Shown piece by piece: positions 28,609-38,471 of a DNA stretch of 64,000 nt. Position 1 is the first letter of the stretch, and every line of letters begins with the position of its first letter. This stretch comes from Aquamicrobium lusatiense (GTDB lineage Bacteria > Pseudomonadota > Alphaproteobacteria > Rhizobiales > Rhizobiaceae), in contig NZ_JACHEU010000001.1 of NCBI RefSeq assembly GCF_014201615.1, forward strand, positions 2,375,631-2,439,630. The letters run 5' to 3'. The notes beneath the pieces are model-generated. The model was given only the letters and a program-made list of their open reading frames with translations, was not told the origin of the DNA and did not search any database. The position numbers and the translations under genes are program-made.

Positions 28609-29951
28609 TCAGCCGGGACTTTCTCGACATCCGGCCCTACCAGCATGACAGCTGGCTCGCCCGAAAGAAGTTTGGCCGCAACCTTTTTGACATCGGCAAC
28701 GGTGACCGCCTCCAGAAGGGCCGGCCGGCGTTCGATGTAATCCTTGCCAAGCCCGGTCACCTGCAATTCCACCAGAGTGGAGGCAATCGCCCCGGAAGAA
28801 TTGAGATTGTTGATCGCATAGGCGCCGATCAGATATTTGCGGGCGGCCTCAAGTTCAGCCTCCGTCGGCCCCTCCTGCGCCATCTGCCGGATCACGCTGC
28901 GGATGACTTCCACGGTTTCAGCGGCGCGGTCCGATCTCGTCGCCGTGCTGATGCCCAGCGTTTCCGAATAGCGACGGTTTGAAAGCATGGAGCCGACCGA
29001 ATAAGCCAGTCCACGCTTCTCACGCACTTCCTTGAACAGGCGCGACGTGAATGTTCCGCCGCCGAGGATTTCGTTCATCAGGACTGCAGCGAAGAAGTCC
29101 GGCTCGGTGCGTTCAAGTCCCGGAAAAGCCATCTGAATCGATGTCTGGGGAAGATCGTAGGCGACCTTCAGTTGCTGGTCGAGTTTGGGCTGGACACGCG
29201 CAACCGGAACGGATTTCTGCTTTTCCGGCAAATTGCCGAACAGCCGATCGAGATCGCGCTTCAGTGTTTCGGCGTCGATTGCTCCCACAACCGCGACATA
29301 CAGGCCATCACGGGCGAACTGGCTGTCGTGAAAGGCATGCAGATCATCGGTCGACAGGCCCGCAAGGCTTTCCTTCGTGCCTTCGTCCGGGCGGGCGTAA
29401 GGGTGCTCGCCATAGACGGCGCGCGCCCATTGCTTTCTGGCCTGATCGTTCGGGTCACGCTCGGCAGCATCGATGCCCGTCAGCAGCTGGCTGCGGATAC
29501 GGTCGACAGGCCCTTGGTCGAAACGCGGCTTCTCGATGGCCAGACGCAGCAGATCGAAAGCCGCGTCCTTGTCCTCGGCCAGAACGCGAACCGTGCCATA
29601 AATGCCGTCGCGGGTGCTCGAAAATCGCATTTCAGCGCCGACGTCATCGAGCTTTTCCTGAAAGGCATTGCTGTCGAGATCGCCGGCGCCCTCATCGAAC
29701 AAACCGCTCATCAGGTTGGCGAGGCCTTCCTTGCCGACAGGATCCTGACTGCTGCCGCCCTGAAAGACGAAGCGCGTGGTGACGATCGGGACGGTGTAGT
29801 CTTCCACCAGCCAGGCAGTGACGCCTTTTTCCGAGCGGACTTCCTGAATCTTCACGTCCGCCTGTACGGGCAGCACGACAAGAGACAACAGGAGCAATGT
29901 GCCAGCGACGAGCGCGCCGGCCTGCCTGAGAGAAATCGAAAGCTTTTGCAT
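28605..29951 (-). CDS. M16 peptidase family protein, non-catalytic (R/Y-type) subunit
   Basis: These 448 residues begin with a signal peptide (basic MQKLSISLRQ, hydrophobic stretch, cleavage near VQADV). It has the two-domain M16 fold, but the place of HxxEH reads GLANLMSGLFDEGAG, with no zinc ligands. The C-terminal half keeps RGLAYSVGSMLSNRRYSET, the Arg/Tyr substrate-tail-binding region. This is the pattern of two-gene M16B proteases, where one subunit supplies zinc and the other the R/Y pair. The zinc subunit is the next gene upstream, 4 bp away. Confidence 0.92.
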   Translation of the reverse strand: MQKLSISLRQAGALVAGTLLLLSLVVLPVQADVKIQEVRSEKGVTAWLVEDYTVPIVTTRFVFQGGSSQDPVGKEGLANLMSGLFDEGAGDLDSNAFQEKLDDVGAEMRFSSTRDGIYGTVRVLAEDKDAAFDLLRLAIEKPRFDQGPVDRIRSQLLTGIDAAERDPNDQARKQWARAVYGEHPYARPDEGTKESLAGLSTDDLHAFHDSQFARDGLYVAVVGAIDAETLKRDLDRLFGNLPEKQKSVPVARVQPKLDQQLKVAYDLPQTSIQMAFPGLERTEPDFFAAVLMNEILGGGTFTSRLFKEVREKRGLAYSVGSMLSNRRYSETLGISTATRSDRAAETVEVIRSVIRQMAQEGPTEAELEAARKYLIGAYAINNLNSSGAIASTLVELQVTGLGKDYIERRPALLEAVTVADVKKVAAKLLSGEPAVMLVGPDVEKVPAE

Positions 29952-29955
29952 GCGC

Positions 29956-31326
29956 TTAATTCCCGGCTTTCATAGTCGGCAGAAGATATCCGGTGGTGGA
30001 AATCGATGGCTGGAGATAGCGCACCGCAGCGGCTCTGACCTCCTCTGCCGTCACCTTGCCGATGCGATCCGGCCATTCCTGCAAATCCTGCACGGTTGCC
30101 CCGGTCGCCAGAGCGCTGCCATACATGTTGGCCATGCTGATCTGGCGATCCCTTGCAAAGATGGTTGCCCGGACAAAGCGCTTCTTGGCCTTTTCCAGCT
30201 CGTCGTCCGTAACGCCATCCTTTGCGATACGCTCGATCTGCTTGTTTATCGCCTGTTCGACCTGCTCCAGCGTCGCCTCTCCGCGTGGAGTGCCGTAAAC
30301 GGTAAAGCTCGTGGCATCGAGCATGGTGCCGTTGTAGGACGCGCCGGCGCTTGCCGCGATGCCCTGCTTCACCACCAGTTCCTGATAGAGACGGCTGCGC
30401 AGACCGCCGCCCAGTATCTCTGAAAGGAGGTCGAGCGCTTCGGCCTCGCCGGGTTTTGCCGTGTTGTAGGAAGGCACGACCCATTGCGAGGAAAGGCTTG
30501 GAACGCTCACCCTTTCGTCGGTCAGCGTCACCGTACGCTTGGTGTTCTGCTCCGGCTCGACCGGGCGAACGCGCGCAGGCAGGTCCGGGCCCCGCTCGAT
30601 CTTCCCATAGGTTCGTTCGGCCATGGCTTTCACGGTTTCGGCATCGAGATCGCTGGCAACAACCAGGACCGCGTTGTTGGGCGTGTAATAGCGATCATAG
30701 AACTCGCGCGCATCCTTGCGGTTTAGCTCTTCCATCTCCTGCATCCAGCCAATGACCGGAATGCGATAAGGCTGGTTCTGCCAAAGGGTTGCGCTGACTT
30801 CCTCATCCAGCAATGCACTTGGATCGTTGTCGATACGCGAGCGGCGCTCTTCCAGCACCACGTCGCGCTCGGTAGCCACCACCTCGTCGTTGAGCACGAG
30901 ATTGCGCATGCGGTCGGCCTCGTAGCCCATCATGCTCTCAAGCGCGTCGGAAGGTACGGTTTCAAAATAGGCGGTGTAGTCGTAGGAGGTGAAAGCGTTG
31001 TTGTTGCCGCCGATCTCGGCGATGGCGTGGTCGAACTCGCCGGCCTTGTGGTTGCTGGTGCCCTTGAACATCAGATGCTCGAAGAAATGAGCTATGCCGG
31101 ATTTTCCGGGGGGCTCGTCGGCACTTCCGACCTTGTACCACACCATGTGGGTGGTGATCGGTGCCCGGCCATCGGGAATGACGACGACCTCCATGCCATT
31201 TTCAAGCGTGAAATGGGAAACCGCCCATTCCTTCTTCTCTGGCGTGTCTGCGAAGGCGGTGGAACTGAATATCCCGAGTGAAAGAGCCAGAAGCGCTGAA
31301 CGAAGGCGGTTCGGGTCTGATCTCAT
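29956..31326 (-). CDS. M16 family zinc metallopeptidase, catalytic subunit
   Basis: This 456-residue exported protein (signal peptide to about residue 27, cleavage after AFA) carries inverted zinc motif HFFEH (about 83-87). The third ligand Glu lies in [13 protein letters not shown] about 75 residues later. The C-terminal domain ([24 protein letters not shown]) completes the clam-shell half. It probably acts as a periplasmic heterodimer with the downstream non-catalytic partner, degrading or processing peptides. It lies 71 bp after rsmD on the same strand. Confidence 0.94.
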   Translation of the reverse strand: MRSDPNRLRSALLALSLGIFSSTAFADTPEKKEWAVSHFTLENGMEVVVIPDGRAPITTHMVWYKVGSADEPPGKSGIAHFFEHLMFKGTSNHKAGEFDHAIAEIGGNNNAFTSYDYTAYFETVPSDALESMMGYEADRMRNLVLNDEVVATERDVVLEERRSRIDNDPSALLDEEVSATLWQNQPYRIPVIGWMQEMEELNRKDAREFYDRYYTPNNAVLVVASDLDAETVKAMAERTYGKIERGPDLPARVRPVEPEQNTKRTVTLTDERVSVPSLSSQWVVPSYNTAKPGEAEALDLLSEILGGGLRSRLYQELVVKQGIAASAGASYNGTMLDATSFTVYGTPRGEATLEQVEQAINKQIERIAKDGVTDDELEKAKKRFVRATIFARDRQISMANMYGSALATGATVQDLQEWPDRIGKVTAEEVRAAAVRYLQPSISTTGYLLPTMKAGN

Positions 31327-31397
31327 GGCAGTCTCCGGTTGTTCGCAGTCCGAATCTCAAGGATTGCGGGTGGTGTGAAGGCCGAACGCGGCAGAAG

Positions 31398-31952
31398 TCA
31401 GGCAGCGACGATGAAGCGGATCACGGTATCGCCATAACCGCGTTCATCGATGATCGAGAAGTCAGGACCGGGATCGAACGGAATGGAGGCGACCTCCTCC
31501 ACAACGCACAAAGCGCCGGGTTGCAGCCAGCCGCCCTCGCGCACGCTGCGCAGCGCGCGTTCGCCAAGCCCCTTGCCATAGGGCGGATCGGCGAACACCA
31601 GCCCGAACGGTGACAAGGTGCCGATGTTGCCGATGGCCGTGGCATCACGCCGGAAGATTTTGGTCCTTCCGGTCAGGCCGAATGCCTCGACATTGGTGCG
31701 GATCAGGCCCCGCCCCTCGGCGGACTCCTCAATGAATACCGCATGCGAAGCGCCCCGCGACAGAGCCTCCAGACCAAGCGCGCCGGTGCCGGCGAAGAGG
31801 TCCAGAATCCGCGCGCCCTCCAGCTTGTCGGGAAAACGGTGCGCGAGAACGTTGAACACGGCCTCGCGCGTGCGGTCTGTCGTGGGTCTGATGGAATCGG
31901 AATGGGGCGTGACCAGCGGCCGTCCCCGAAACTCGCCACCAACGATGCGCAT
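31398..31952 (-). CDS. rsmD: 16S rRNA (guanine(966)-N2)-methyltransferase RsmD
   Basis: RsmD uses S-adenosylmethionine to methylate N2 of G966 in 16S rRNA on the 30S subunit. The 184-residue length is standard. Visible motifs are MRIVGGEFRGRPL at the start, RPTTDRTREAVFNVL, the SAM loop LDLFAGTGALGLEALSRGA, and the catalytic ADPPYGKG. It begins 2 bp after the rluB-like gene, so the two rRNA-modifying enzymes are cotranscribed. Confidence 0.96.
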   Translation of the reverse strand: MRIVGGEFRGRPLVTPHSDSIRPTTDRTREAVFNVLAHRFPDKLEGARILDLFAGTGALGLEALSRGASHAVFIEESAEGRGLIRTNVEAFGLTGRTKIFRRDATAIGNIGTLSPFGLVFADPPYGKGLGERALRSVREGGWLQPGALCVVEEVASIPFDPGPDFSIIDERGYGDTVIRFIVAA

Positions 31953-31954
31953 GC

Positions 31955-33919
31955 CTATGACCTCTTCGGACCCTTGCCCGGTCCGCCGCGACCACCGGCC
32001 TGAGGCTTGCGAGGCCCACGGTCCGGGCGCCCATCCCGGGAACGCCCACCGTCGGAACGCTTGTCGGCAGGTGAATCCTGATCTCGCTCACGTTGCGGAC
32101 GCGCGCCCGGCGCCATCCACACATTGGCCCTGCGCTGGCCGGGCGGATCCAGCGGCGGACGCTCCTTGTTGCGGGAACCTTCCCTGCCACCTTCCGCCTT
32201 GCGCGGGGGCTTGCCGCCGAAGCCCTGACCTCCCCCCGGCCCCGGCCGGGTGGAGAGCTTGCCCAGCGCCTCGTCGCGGCTGCCTTCACGCATCTTGCGG
32301 CGCTTTATCAGCCCGCCCTCGCCGATATCGAGGCGCGACGACTTCTTCGCTGCAGGACGCGATTCGTCAAAATCGCCATCCCGACGCTCTTCGCGCCTGA
32401 CCGGCTTGTTGGAGAAAGGCTTTACGATGTCGGCATCGAAATTGGCGCCGGATTCCTCGACCAGACGCTCACCAAGCTGATCACGCAGCGTGCGTCCCTT
32501 GATCTCCAGCACATGGCCCTCCGGCAGTTCGCCAAGCTGGAAGGGGCCGTAAGAAATACGGATCAGGCGGTTGACCTCAAGACCGAGCGCGCCAAGAATG
32601 TTACGCACCTCGCGGTTCTTGCCTTCGCGCAGGCCGATGTTGATCCAGGCATTGCTGCCCTGCACACGTTCAAGGCTTGCTTCCGCCCCGCCGTAGAATA
32701 CGCCATCGACGGCGATGCCGTTCTTGAGGTCGGCCAGCGCCTGCTCGTCGACCTTGCCGTGGACACGCACCCGGTAGCGCCTCAGCCAGCCGGTGGCCGG
32801 CAATTCCAGCGCCCGCGCCAGCCCGCCATCGTTGGTCAGCAGCAACAGGCCTTCCGTGTTGATGTCGAGACGCCCGACGGTCATCAGACGCGGAAGCTCG
32901 GCCGGCAACACGTCGAATACGGTCTTTCGTCCTTCTGGATCGCGATTGGTCGTGACCACGCCCGCAGGCTTGTGGAACAGGAACAGCCGCGTGCGCTCAA
33001 TCGGCGGGATGGTGACACCGTCGAGCTGAATCATATCACTGGCCTGAACGTTGAAGGCCGGCGAGGTAAGCACAACGCCATTGACCCGGACACGGCCGGC
33101 CGCGATCAGTTCTTCGGCATCGCGGCGCGAGGCAATGCCGGCCCGCGCCAGCCGCTTGGCTATGCGTTCCCCGCTCTCCTGCTCCTCGGCAGCGGGACGA
33201 GGCCTCGGCCTGAACTGGCTGCTCGAGGGTTTGCGATCGTCCGCGAAATCACGCTTGGGTCGATCGCTCCGGTTGAAGCCGCCAGAACGCTCGCCGCGCG
33301 GGGCAAAAGGCTTGTCACCCCCGTCCCGCTTCACAAAGGGCCTTGCGCCATCGCGCTTGGAGAAGGTTTTGCCGTCCCCCTCCCGCTTCGCGAAAGGTTT
33401 GCCCTCGGAGCGTGGGCCTCTGGCGAACCTGCTGTCGCCGCTGCTCTGGTCGCCCTCTTCGCGTGGCCGTCGGTCCGGCCGGAAATCGCGTTGCGGTCTG
33501 TCGCCCCGTTCGTTTCTGCGCTGATCCCCGTCGCGAGCTGCAAACGGACGTTCACCATCCTCGCGCTTTCGGAACGGCGGCTTGCCATCAGGGCGCGGCC
33601 CCTTGCGGAAGGGGCGCTCGGCACCGGCATCGGCGGCTTGCGGCCGGTCGGAGCGCCTGAAATCGCGAGCCGGACGGTCATCACCTCCAAAATCACGCTT
33701 CGGACGATCACGATCCCCGAATTTCTTCGCGCCATCGCCGCTGTTTGCGGCATCGAATTTACGCTTCGGGCTTCCGGAGCGCGAATCCGCGCCGGGCCGC
33801 TTGGCAAAGCCCTTGCCCGCTGCCGGTTTTCCAGCCCCTTTTCCGGCCGACGGCCCGCGCGGCTTCTGTCCGCCGGGCTTCGCTCCGGGTCTGCGTTTTG
33901 ATCTGTCGTCTTCGGTCAT
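31955..33919 (-). CDS. rluB: RluB-type 23S rRNA pseudouridine synthase with long disordered arms
   Basis: The core (about residues 245-490) has an S4 RNA-binding domain (RIAKRLARAGIASRRDAEELI) and an RsuA/RluB/E/F catalytic domain with the GRLDINTEGLLLLTND motif holding the catalytic Asp. It also has GREGKNREVRN-like LREGKNREVRNIL. It most likely makes pseudouridine 2605 in 23S rRNA. The first 240 residues are Arg/Lys/Asp/Gly/Pro-rich, with repeated PFAKRDG/PFVKRDGG and RPKRDF units. The last 165 are also low-complexity (GGQGFGGKPPRK). Such arms are common in alphaproteobacterial members but unusually long here. Confidence 0.9.
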   Translation of the reverse strand: MTEDDRSKRRPGAKPGGQKPRGPSAGKGAGKPAAGKGFAKRPGADSRSGSPKRKFDAANSGDGAKKFGDRDRPKRDFGGDDRPARDFRRSDRPQAADAGAERPFRKGPRPDGKPPFRKREDGERPFAARDGDQRRNERGDRPQRDFRPDRRPREEGDQSSGDSRFARGPRSEGKPFAKREGDGKTFSKRDGARPFVKRDGGDKPFAPRGERSGGFNRSDRPKRDFADDRKPSSSQFRPRPRPAAEEQESGERIAKRLARAGIASRRDAEELIAAGRVRVNGVVLTSPAFNVQASDMIQLDGVTIPPIERTRLFLFHKPAGVVTTNRDPEGRKTVFDVLPAELPRLMTVGRLDINTEGLLLLTNDGGLARALELPATGWLRRYRVRVHGKVDEQALADLKNGIAVDGVFYGGAEASLERVQGSNAWINIGLREGKNREVRNILGALGLEVNRLIRISYGPFQLGELPEGHVLEIKGRTLRDQLGERLVEESGANFDADIVKPFSNKPVRREERRDGDFDESRPAAKKSSRLDIGEGGLIKRRKMREGSRDEALGKLSTRPGPGGGQGFGGKPPRKAEGGREGSRNKERPPLDPPGQRRANVWMAPGARPQRERDQDSPADKRSDGGRSRDGRPDRGPRKPQAGGRGGPGKGPKRS

Positions 33920-33999
33920 GTGGTGTTTGCTCTTTTGGCGGGCTAGATAGCAGGACAGGCCCCTGCTTGCGAGGGGATAATAGCGGGAGATCGTATTGA

Positions 34000-34446
34000 A
34001 TGAAGCGACCGGACTTCATGGCCCTGGCGCTTGAGCAGGCAAAGGATGCGGCGTTACGCGGCGAAGTGCCGATCGGAGCGGTGCTGGTAGCCGATGGCGT
34101 CGTCGTCGCTCAGGCCGGTAACCGCACCCGTGAACTTGCCGATCCCACCGCTCATGCGGAGATTCTGGTCATTCGCGACGCGGCTGCCAAGCTCTCGGCC
34201 GAGCGATTGGGTGGATGCGATCTTTATGTCACTCTGGAGCCATGCACGATGTGCGCGGCCGCGATTTCCTTCGCCCGTCTGCGCAGGCTCTATTTCGCGG
34301 CGACGGATGAAAAAGGAGGGGCTGTCGTTTCAGGCGTGCGCTTTTTTGCGCAGCCAACCTGCCATCACTCGCCTGACGTCTATTCCGGTCTCGGCGAAAC
34401 CGAAGCGGCCACGATTCTGAAGGATTTCTTCAGGGCGCGCCGCTAG
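34000..34446 (+). CDS. tadA: tRNA(adenine34) deaminase TadA
   Basis: TadA deaminates A34 of tRNA-Arg(ACG) to inosine, and is essential in most bacteria. The 148 residues carry the zinc-dependent deaminase signature HAE (about 52-54, in DPTAHAEILVIRDAA) and PCTMC (about 82-86), with the TadA-type N-terminus MALALEQAKDAALRGEVPIGAVLV. It is divergent from the rluB-like gene with an 80-bp gap. Confidence 0.96.
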   Translation: MKRPDFMALALEQAKDAALRGEVPIGAVLVADGVVVAQAGNRTRELADPTAHAEILVIRDAAAKLSAERLGGCDLYVTLEPCTMCAAAISFARLRRLYFAATDEKGGAVVSGVRFFAQPTCHHSPDVYSGLGETEAATILKDFFRARR

Positions 34447-34476
34447 AAGCCGGTGAAATCATACCGAAAAGCCAGT

Positions 34477-35142
34477 TTACCAGGGCAGCCAGTCGAACAT
34501 GCCGCCCTTCTTGGAGGCCGCACGCTTGAGCCGGCGCTCCTTGACATACTCGTCCTCGCCAAGCTCATCCTGCGGCGCGTTGGCGGAAGCGACGCGGTAA
34601 TCCAGCGGCGGCTCGCTCAGATAACGGCGCGTGTTGGGGCTGCCCTGCTTGGATTGGGCAAGTCGCTTCTTCACCTCAGGGCTTTGTTCCCTTGCCATAC
34701 GGGCATTTTCACGGGGATCGAACTTGTCTGAAACGAAAGGATTCGCGGAAGCCGACGTTTGCGTCGGCAGATCGTTGATCACTTCCGATTCGTAGAAGCG
34801 GTTGTCCTGATTGGCCGTGGCACTGGCACGAATGCGCGCGCGGCGCTGTTCCGGCGATTCGGGCCACTGTGCGCTGGCGGTGGTGACGACATTGTCCTGA
34901 GGTGCGGGAAGATTGGCCTTCTGGGCAGCGGAAGGCTTCACCAGCTCGGGGCGCGGCTGATAGTCGATCTTTTCGCGCTTCGTCGGGGCAAAAGTCAGCG
35001 CACTGGTGAGATCGGTCGCCAGTTGCTCGGAAGCGGTCTTGTCAGTGCCATAGGTGGGCGAGGAAACGCAGCCAGCCAGCAGAAGACCGGAAGCGGACAG
35101 CGAAGCCAGCAACGCCACGCGACCACGGTTTTTGTCAGTCAT
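34477..35142 (-). CDS. Lipoprotein of unknown function
   Basis: ATG at 35142 gives 221 residues. A GTG at 35157 would add five. A basic n-region (TDKNRGR) and hydrophobic segment end in the lipobox LLAGC, so the protein should be lipidated at the Cys near residue 24. The mature part is hydrophilic and low in Cys, with many Ala/Ser/Pro/Gln, e.g. SPEQRRARIRASA and ENARMAREQSPEVKKRL. It ends in an aromatic KKGGMFDWLPW tail. I recognise no domain. It is convergent with tadA and separated from ileS by 177 bp. Confidence 0.75.
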   Translation of the reverse strand: MTDKNRGRVALLASLSASGLLLAGCVSSPTYGTDKTASEQLATDLTSALTFAPTKREKIDYQPRPELVKPSAAQKANLPAPQDNVVTTASAQWPESPEQRRARIRASATANQDNRFYESEVINDLPTQTSASANPFVSDKFDPRENARMAREQSPEVKKRLAQSKQGSPNTRRYLSEPPLDYRVASANAPQDELGEDEYVKERRLKRAASKKGGMFDWLPW

Positions 35143-35278
35143 GCCGAAAAAACTCACTTAGAGCGGCCCCCTGATTGATGCCAGCCGGACATTGTCGAAA
35201 TTCCAACATGTCCTTGTAATGGTAAATCCGGCGACAATTTGTCGTCGGGAAACGTGGTCTTTACCTTAAGCTGTGTGC

Positions 35279-35311
35279 GAGGGCAACGCGTAGCCGGTAC
35301 GCGCTGCCCTC
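35279..35311 (-). terminator. Hairpin after ileS
   Basis: GAGGGCAACGCGTA (35279-35292) pairs with TACGCGCTGCCCTC (35298-35311), 13 of 14 positions, with a 5-base loop. It begins 8 bp past the ileS stop on the minus strand. The following minus-strand bases are not a strict U-run, so intrinsic termination is likely but not certain. Confidence 0.65.
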
Positions 35312-35319
35312 AGCCACAA

Positions 35320-38241
35320 TCAGATACGCCCCTGCGCCTGCAGTTCACGCAGCACTTTGGCATCCCGCGCTGACACATCCGGGAAAGCGGGATCGCTGCC
35401 GACGTCGTCCGTATAACGCCAGGAACGCGCACATTTGCGCAGGTTGCGGTCAACCGCCTTGCCGATCACCACGGCAACGCCGGGAACTTCGCGCAGGCTG
35501 AAAGCACCGGCAGGCGCCTCGTCAGACGAAATCACCAGATCGCTGGTGATGCTGATCTCGGCTAAATCGACATCGCTCACAACCTGCCGGAGCCCTTCGT
35601 CGGTCACGTAGACGACAGGAACGGCCTCAAGAGACGACCCGATGGTCTTGTTCGCCCGCTCCAGTTCGAGCGCCCCGGTGATGACGCTGCGCACCTGCCG
35701 CACCTTGCGCCATTTGGCGGCCAGTTCGTCATTGCGCCATTCGGAAGGCACCTTGGGGAACTGGGCAAGATGCACGGAGCGATCCTGCGGATAGCGATCG
35801 CCCCATGCCTCTTCCGTCGTGAACGGCAGCATGGGCGCCAGCCATTTTACCAGGCAGTCGAACAGATGGCGCACCACCTGCACCGCCGCCTTGCGCTTCA
35901 CGCTGGAAGGCGCTTCACAATAGAGCGCGTCTTTGCGGACGTCGAAATAGAAAGCGGACAGCTCGACCACCATGAAATCGAGCAGCGCACGGGTGATTCG
36001 CTTGAACTCGAAGCCGTCATAGCCGGAACGCACGATCTCATCGAGTTCGGCCAGCCGGTGCAGCATCAGCCGCTCCAGTTCGGGCATGTCTGCCAGCGGC
36101 ACGTCCTCGCCATCGTCATGGGCAAGCGTGCCCAGCATCCAGCGGATCGTGTTGCGCAGCTTGCGGTAGGCGTCGATATTGGTCTGCAGCACGTTCTTGC
36201 CGAGGCGCTGGTCTTCCCAGTAGTCGGTGGTCATCACCCACAGGCGCAGGATGTCGGCACCGGACTTGGACATGACTTCCTGAGGCACGACCACGTTGCC
36301 GAGCGACTTCGACATCTTGCGGCCGTCCTCGTCCATGGTGAAGCCATGGGTGACGACGGCATCGTAAGGCGCCCTGCCCCGCGTTCCACAGCTTTCCAGC
36401 AGCGAAGAATGGAACCAGCCGCGATGCTGGTCCGAGCCTTCCAGATAGACGTCAGCCGGCCATTTGAGGTCGGGGCGATCTTCCAGCGTGAAGGTGTGGG
36501 TGGAACCGGAATCGAACCAGACATCGAGAATGTCGGTCACCATTTTCCACGGCTCGTTGGCGCGCTCGCCAAGGAAACGCTCACGCGCACCTTCTGCGAA
36601 CCACGCATCCGCGCCTTCCTGCTCAAAAGCCTCGAGAATGCGGGCATTGACGGCCTCGTCCTTCAGGACATTGCCGTCCTCGTCGGAGAAGACGCAGATC
36701 GGCACGCCCCATGCGCGCTGGCGCGACAGCACCCAGTCGGGACGGTCCTCGATCATCGCGCGCAGACGCGTCTGGCCCGCAGCCGGCACAAAGCGGGTGG
36801 CGTCGATAGCGTTCAGAGCGCGCGAGCGCAGCGTGGTGCCGTCGCCGAGCTCCTTGTCCATATAGACGAACCATTGCGGCGTGTTACGGAAGATCACCGG
36901 CTTCTTGGAGCGCCACGAATGCGGATAGGAATGCTTGAGGCGTCCGCGCGCGAACAGCATGTTTCTGCCGATCAGCGCTTCGATCACGGCCTTGTTGGCA
37001 TCGCCCTTCTTGCCGTTGTCGTCGATGACGCGTGCGGCACCGCCATCACGGTCCGGCCCGAAGCCCGGCGCGTCCTTGGTGAAGAAGCCGGCATCGTCGA
37101 CGGTGAACGGGATTGCGGTATCGATGCCGCGCCCTGCGAGATCACGAGATGCATCCATCCACGCGTCAAAGTCCTCCCGGCCATGGCCGGGAGCGGTGTG
37201 CACGAAACCCGTGCCGGCATCGTCGGTGACATGATCGCCGGGAAGCATTGGAACAATAAACTCATAGCCGCCGCCCAGGCCCTTGAGCGGGTGAGCCAGC
37301 GTGATCGATGCCATTTGATCGGCGCTTACGTCGCTCAGACGCCGGAACTGCAATTTGGCCTTGGTGAAGCAGTCTTCGGCCAGCGCATCCGCGAAAATCA
37401 GCTTTTCGCCGGCCTGTGGCCCGAAATCGTTCTCGGCTGCGGTAACTTCGTACAAACCGTAGGCGATGCGCGGCGAGTAAGCGACGGCACGGTTGCCGGG
37501 GATGGTCCACGGCGTGGTCGTCCAGATGACGACCGACGCGCCGTCAAGATCTGCGACGCCGCCGGCCACTGGAAACTTCACCCAGATGGTGTCGCTCTCG
37601 TAGTCCTGATACTCGACCTCGGCCTCGGCCAGTGCCGTGCGCTCGACCACCGACCACATCACCGGTTTGGAGCCGCGGTATAGCTGGCCCGACATGGCGA
37701 ATTTCAGCAGTTCGCCGGCGATGCGCGCCTCGGCGTGGAAATTCATCGTCGTGTACGGCTTCTTGAAGTCGCCGATCACGCCGAGCCGGAGGAACTCCTT
37801 CGTCTGCACGTCGATCCATGATTGCGCGAACTCGCGGCACTCCTGCCGGAATTCGTTGATCGGCACCTCGTCCTTGTTCTTGCCGGCGGCGCGGTATTTT
37901 TCCTCGATCTTCCATTCGATCGGCAGGCCGTGGCAGTCCCATCCCGGAACATAGTTCGAGTCGTAGCCGCGCATCTGGAACGAGCGGGTGATGACGTCCT
38001 TGAGGATCTTGTTCAGCGCATGGCCGATATGGATGGTGCCATTGGCATAGGGCGGGCCGTCATGCAGGACATACTTGGGGCGGCCAGCGGCATCCTCGCG
38101 CAACTGCCTGTAGAGGTCCATCTCCTCCCAGCGGGCCACGATCTGGGGCTCTTTCTCGGGCAGGCCGCCACGCATGGGGAAATTCGTCTGCGGCAGATAG
38201 AGTGTTTTGGAATAATCGATCGGTTCGACAGTATCGGTCAT
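35320..38241 (-). CDS. ileS: Isoleucine-tRNA ligase (IleRS)
   Basis: This class I synthetase charges tRNA-Ile and edits valine. Start at 38241 ([21 protein letters not shown]) gives 973 residues. The upstream ORF to 38325 lacks family sequence. HIGH appears as [12 protein letters not shown] near residue 74 and KMSKS as [11 protein letters not shown] near 642. The CP1 editing domain lies between ([13 protein letters not shown], near 250). The C-terminal anticodon domain ends without the four-Cys zinc knuckle of E. coli IleRS, as in many alphaproteobacteria. A 230-bp gap to mipA upstream contains a CAGCCCG/CGGGCTG inverted repeat (38363-38386) that could belong to its leader. Confidence 0.97.
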   Translation of the reverse strand: MTDTVEPIDYSKTLYLPQTNFPMRGGLPEKEPQIVARWEEMDLYRQLREDAAGRPKYVLHDGPPYANGTIHIGHALNKILKDVITRSFQMRGYDSNYVPGWDCHGLPIEWKIEEKYRAAGKNKDEVPINEFRQECREFAQSWIDVQTKEFLRLGVIGDFKKPYTTMNFHAEARIAGELLKFAMSGQLYRGSKPVMWSVVERTALAEAEVEYQDYESDTIWVKFPVAGGVADLDGASVVIWTTTPWTIPGNRAVAYSPRIAYGLYEVTAAENDFGPQAGEKLIFADALAEDCFTKAKLQFRRLSDVSADQMASITLAHPLKGLGGGYEFIVPMLPGDHVTDDAGTGFVHTAPGHGREDFDAWMDASRDLAGRGIDTAIPFTVDDAGFFTKDAPGFGPDRDGGAARVIDDNGKKGDANKAVIEALIGRNMLFARGRLKHSYPHSWRSKKPVIFRNTPQWFVYMDKELGDGTTLRSRALNAIDATRFVPAAGQTRLRAMIEDRPDWVLSRQRAWGVPICVFSDEDGNVLKDEAVNARILEAFEQEGADAWFAEGARERFLGERANEPWKMVTDILDVWFDSGSTHTFTLEDRPDLKWPADVYLEGSDQHRGWFHSSLLESCGTRGRAPYDAVVTHGFTMDEDGRKMSKSLGNVVVPQEVMSKSGADILRLWVMTTDYWEDQRLGKNVLQTNIDAYRKLRNTIRWMLGTLAHDDGEDVPLADMPELERLMLHRLAELDEIVRSGYDGFEFKRITRALLDFMVVELSAFYFDVRKDALYCEAPSSVKRKAAVQVVRHLFDCLVKWLAPMLPFTTEEAWGDRYPQDRSVHLAQFPKVPSEWRNDELAAKWRKVRQVRSVITGALELERANKTIGSSLEAVPVVYVTDEGLRQVVSDVDLAEISITSDLVISSDEAPAGAFSLREVPGVAVVIGKAVDRNLRKCARSWRYTDDVGSDPAFPDVSARDAKVLRELQAQGRI

Positions 38242-38471
38242 AGGTTCGCCATATGGATTGCCCGGCCGGTTTGGACACAGGGCCTGAAATTCATGATTTC
38301 TGGAATATGCGCGAAGCGCGCGCACCGCAATTCCCGGCGGCTCCGGCAGGCGAGTTGCATCTCAGCCCGCCCGGAGCACCGGGCTGGTAATTCGTATCGC
38401 GAAGGCGACATGGTGCGGTAGGCGTATCATGGCCGCGCTTCTAACCTATGCAGACCCAGGAATAAAGGGCG

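Noticed and set aside
32093..33901. 602-residue plus-strand ORF opposite the RluB-type gene
   Set aside because: It arises from the repetitive Arg/Gly/Asp codons of the real gene.
35770..37683. 637-residue plus-strand ORF opposite ileS
   Set aside because: Antisense shadow of ileS with no start signal or domain.
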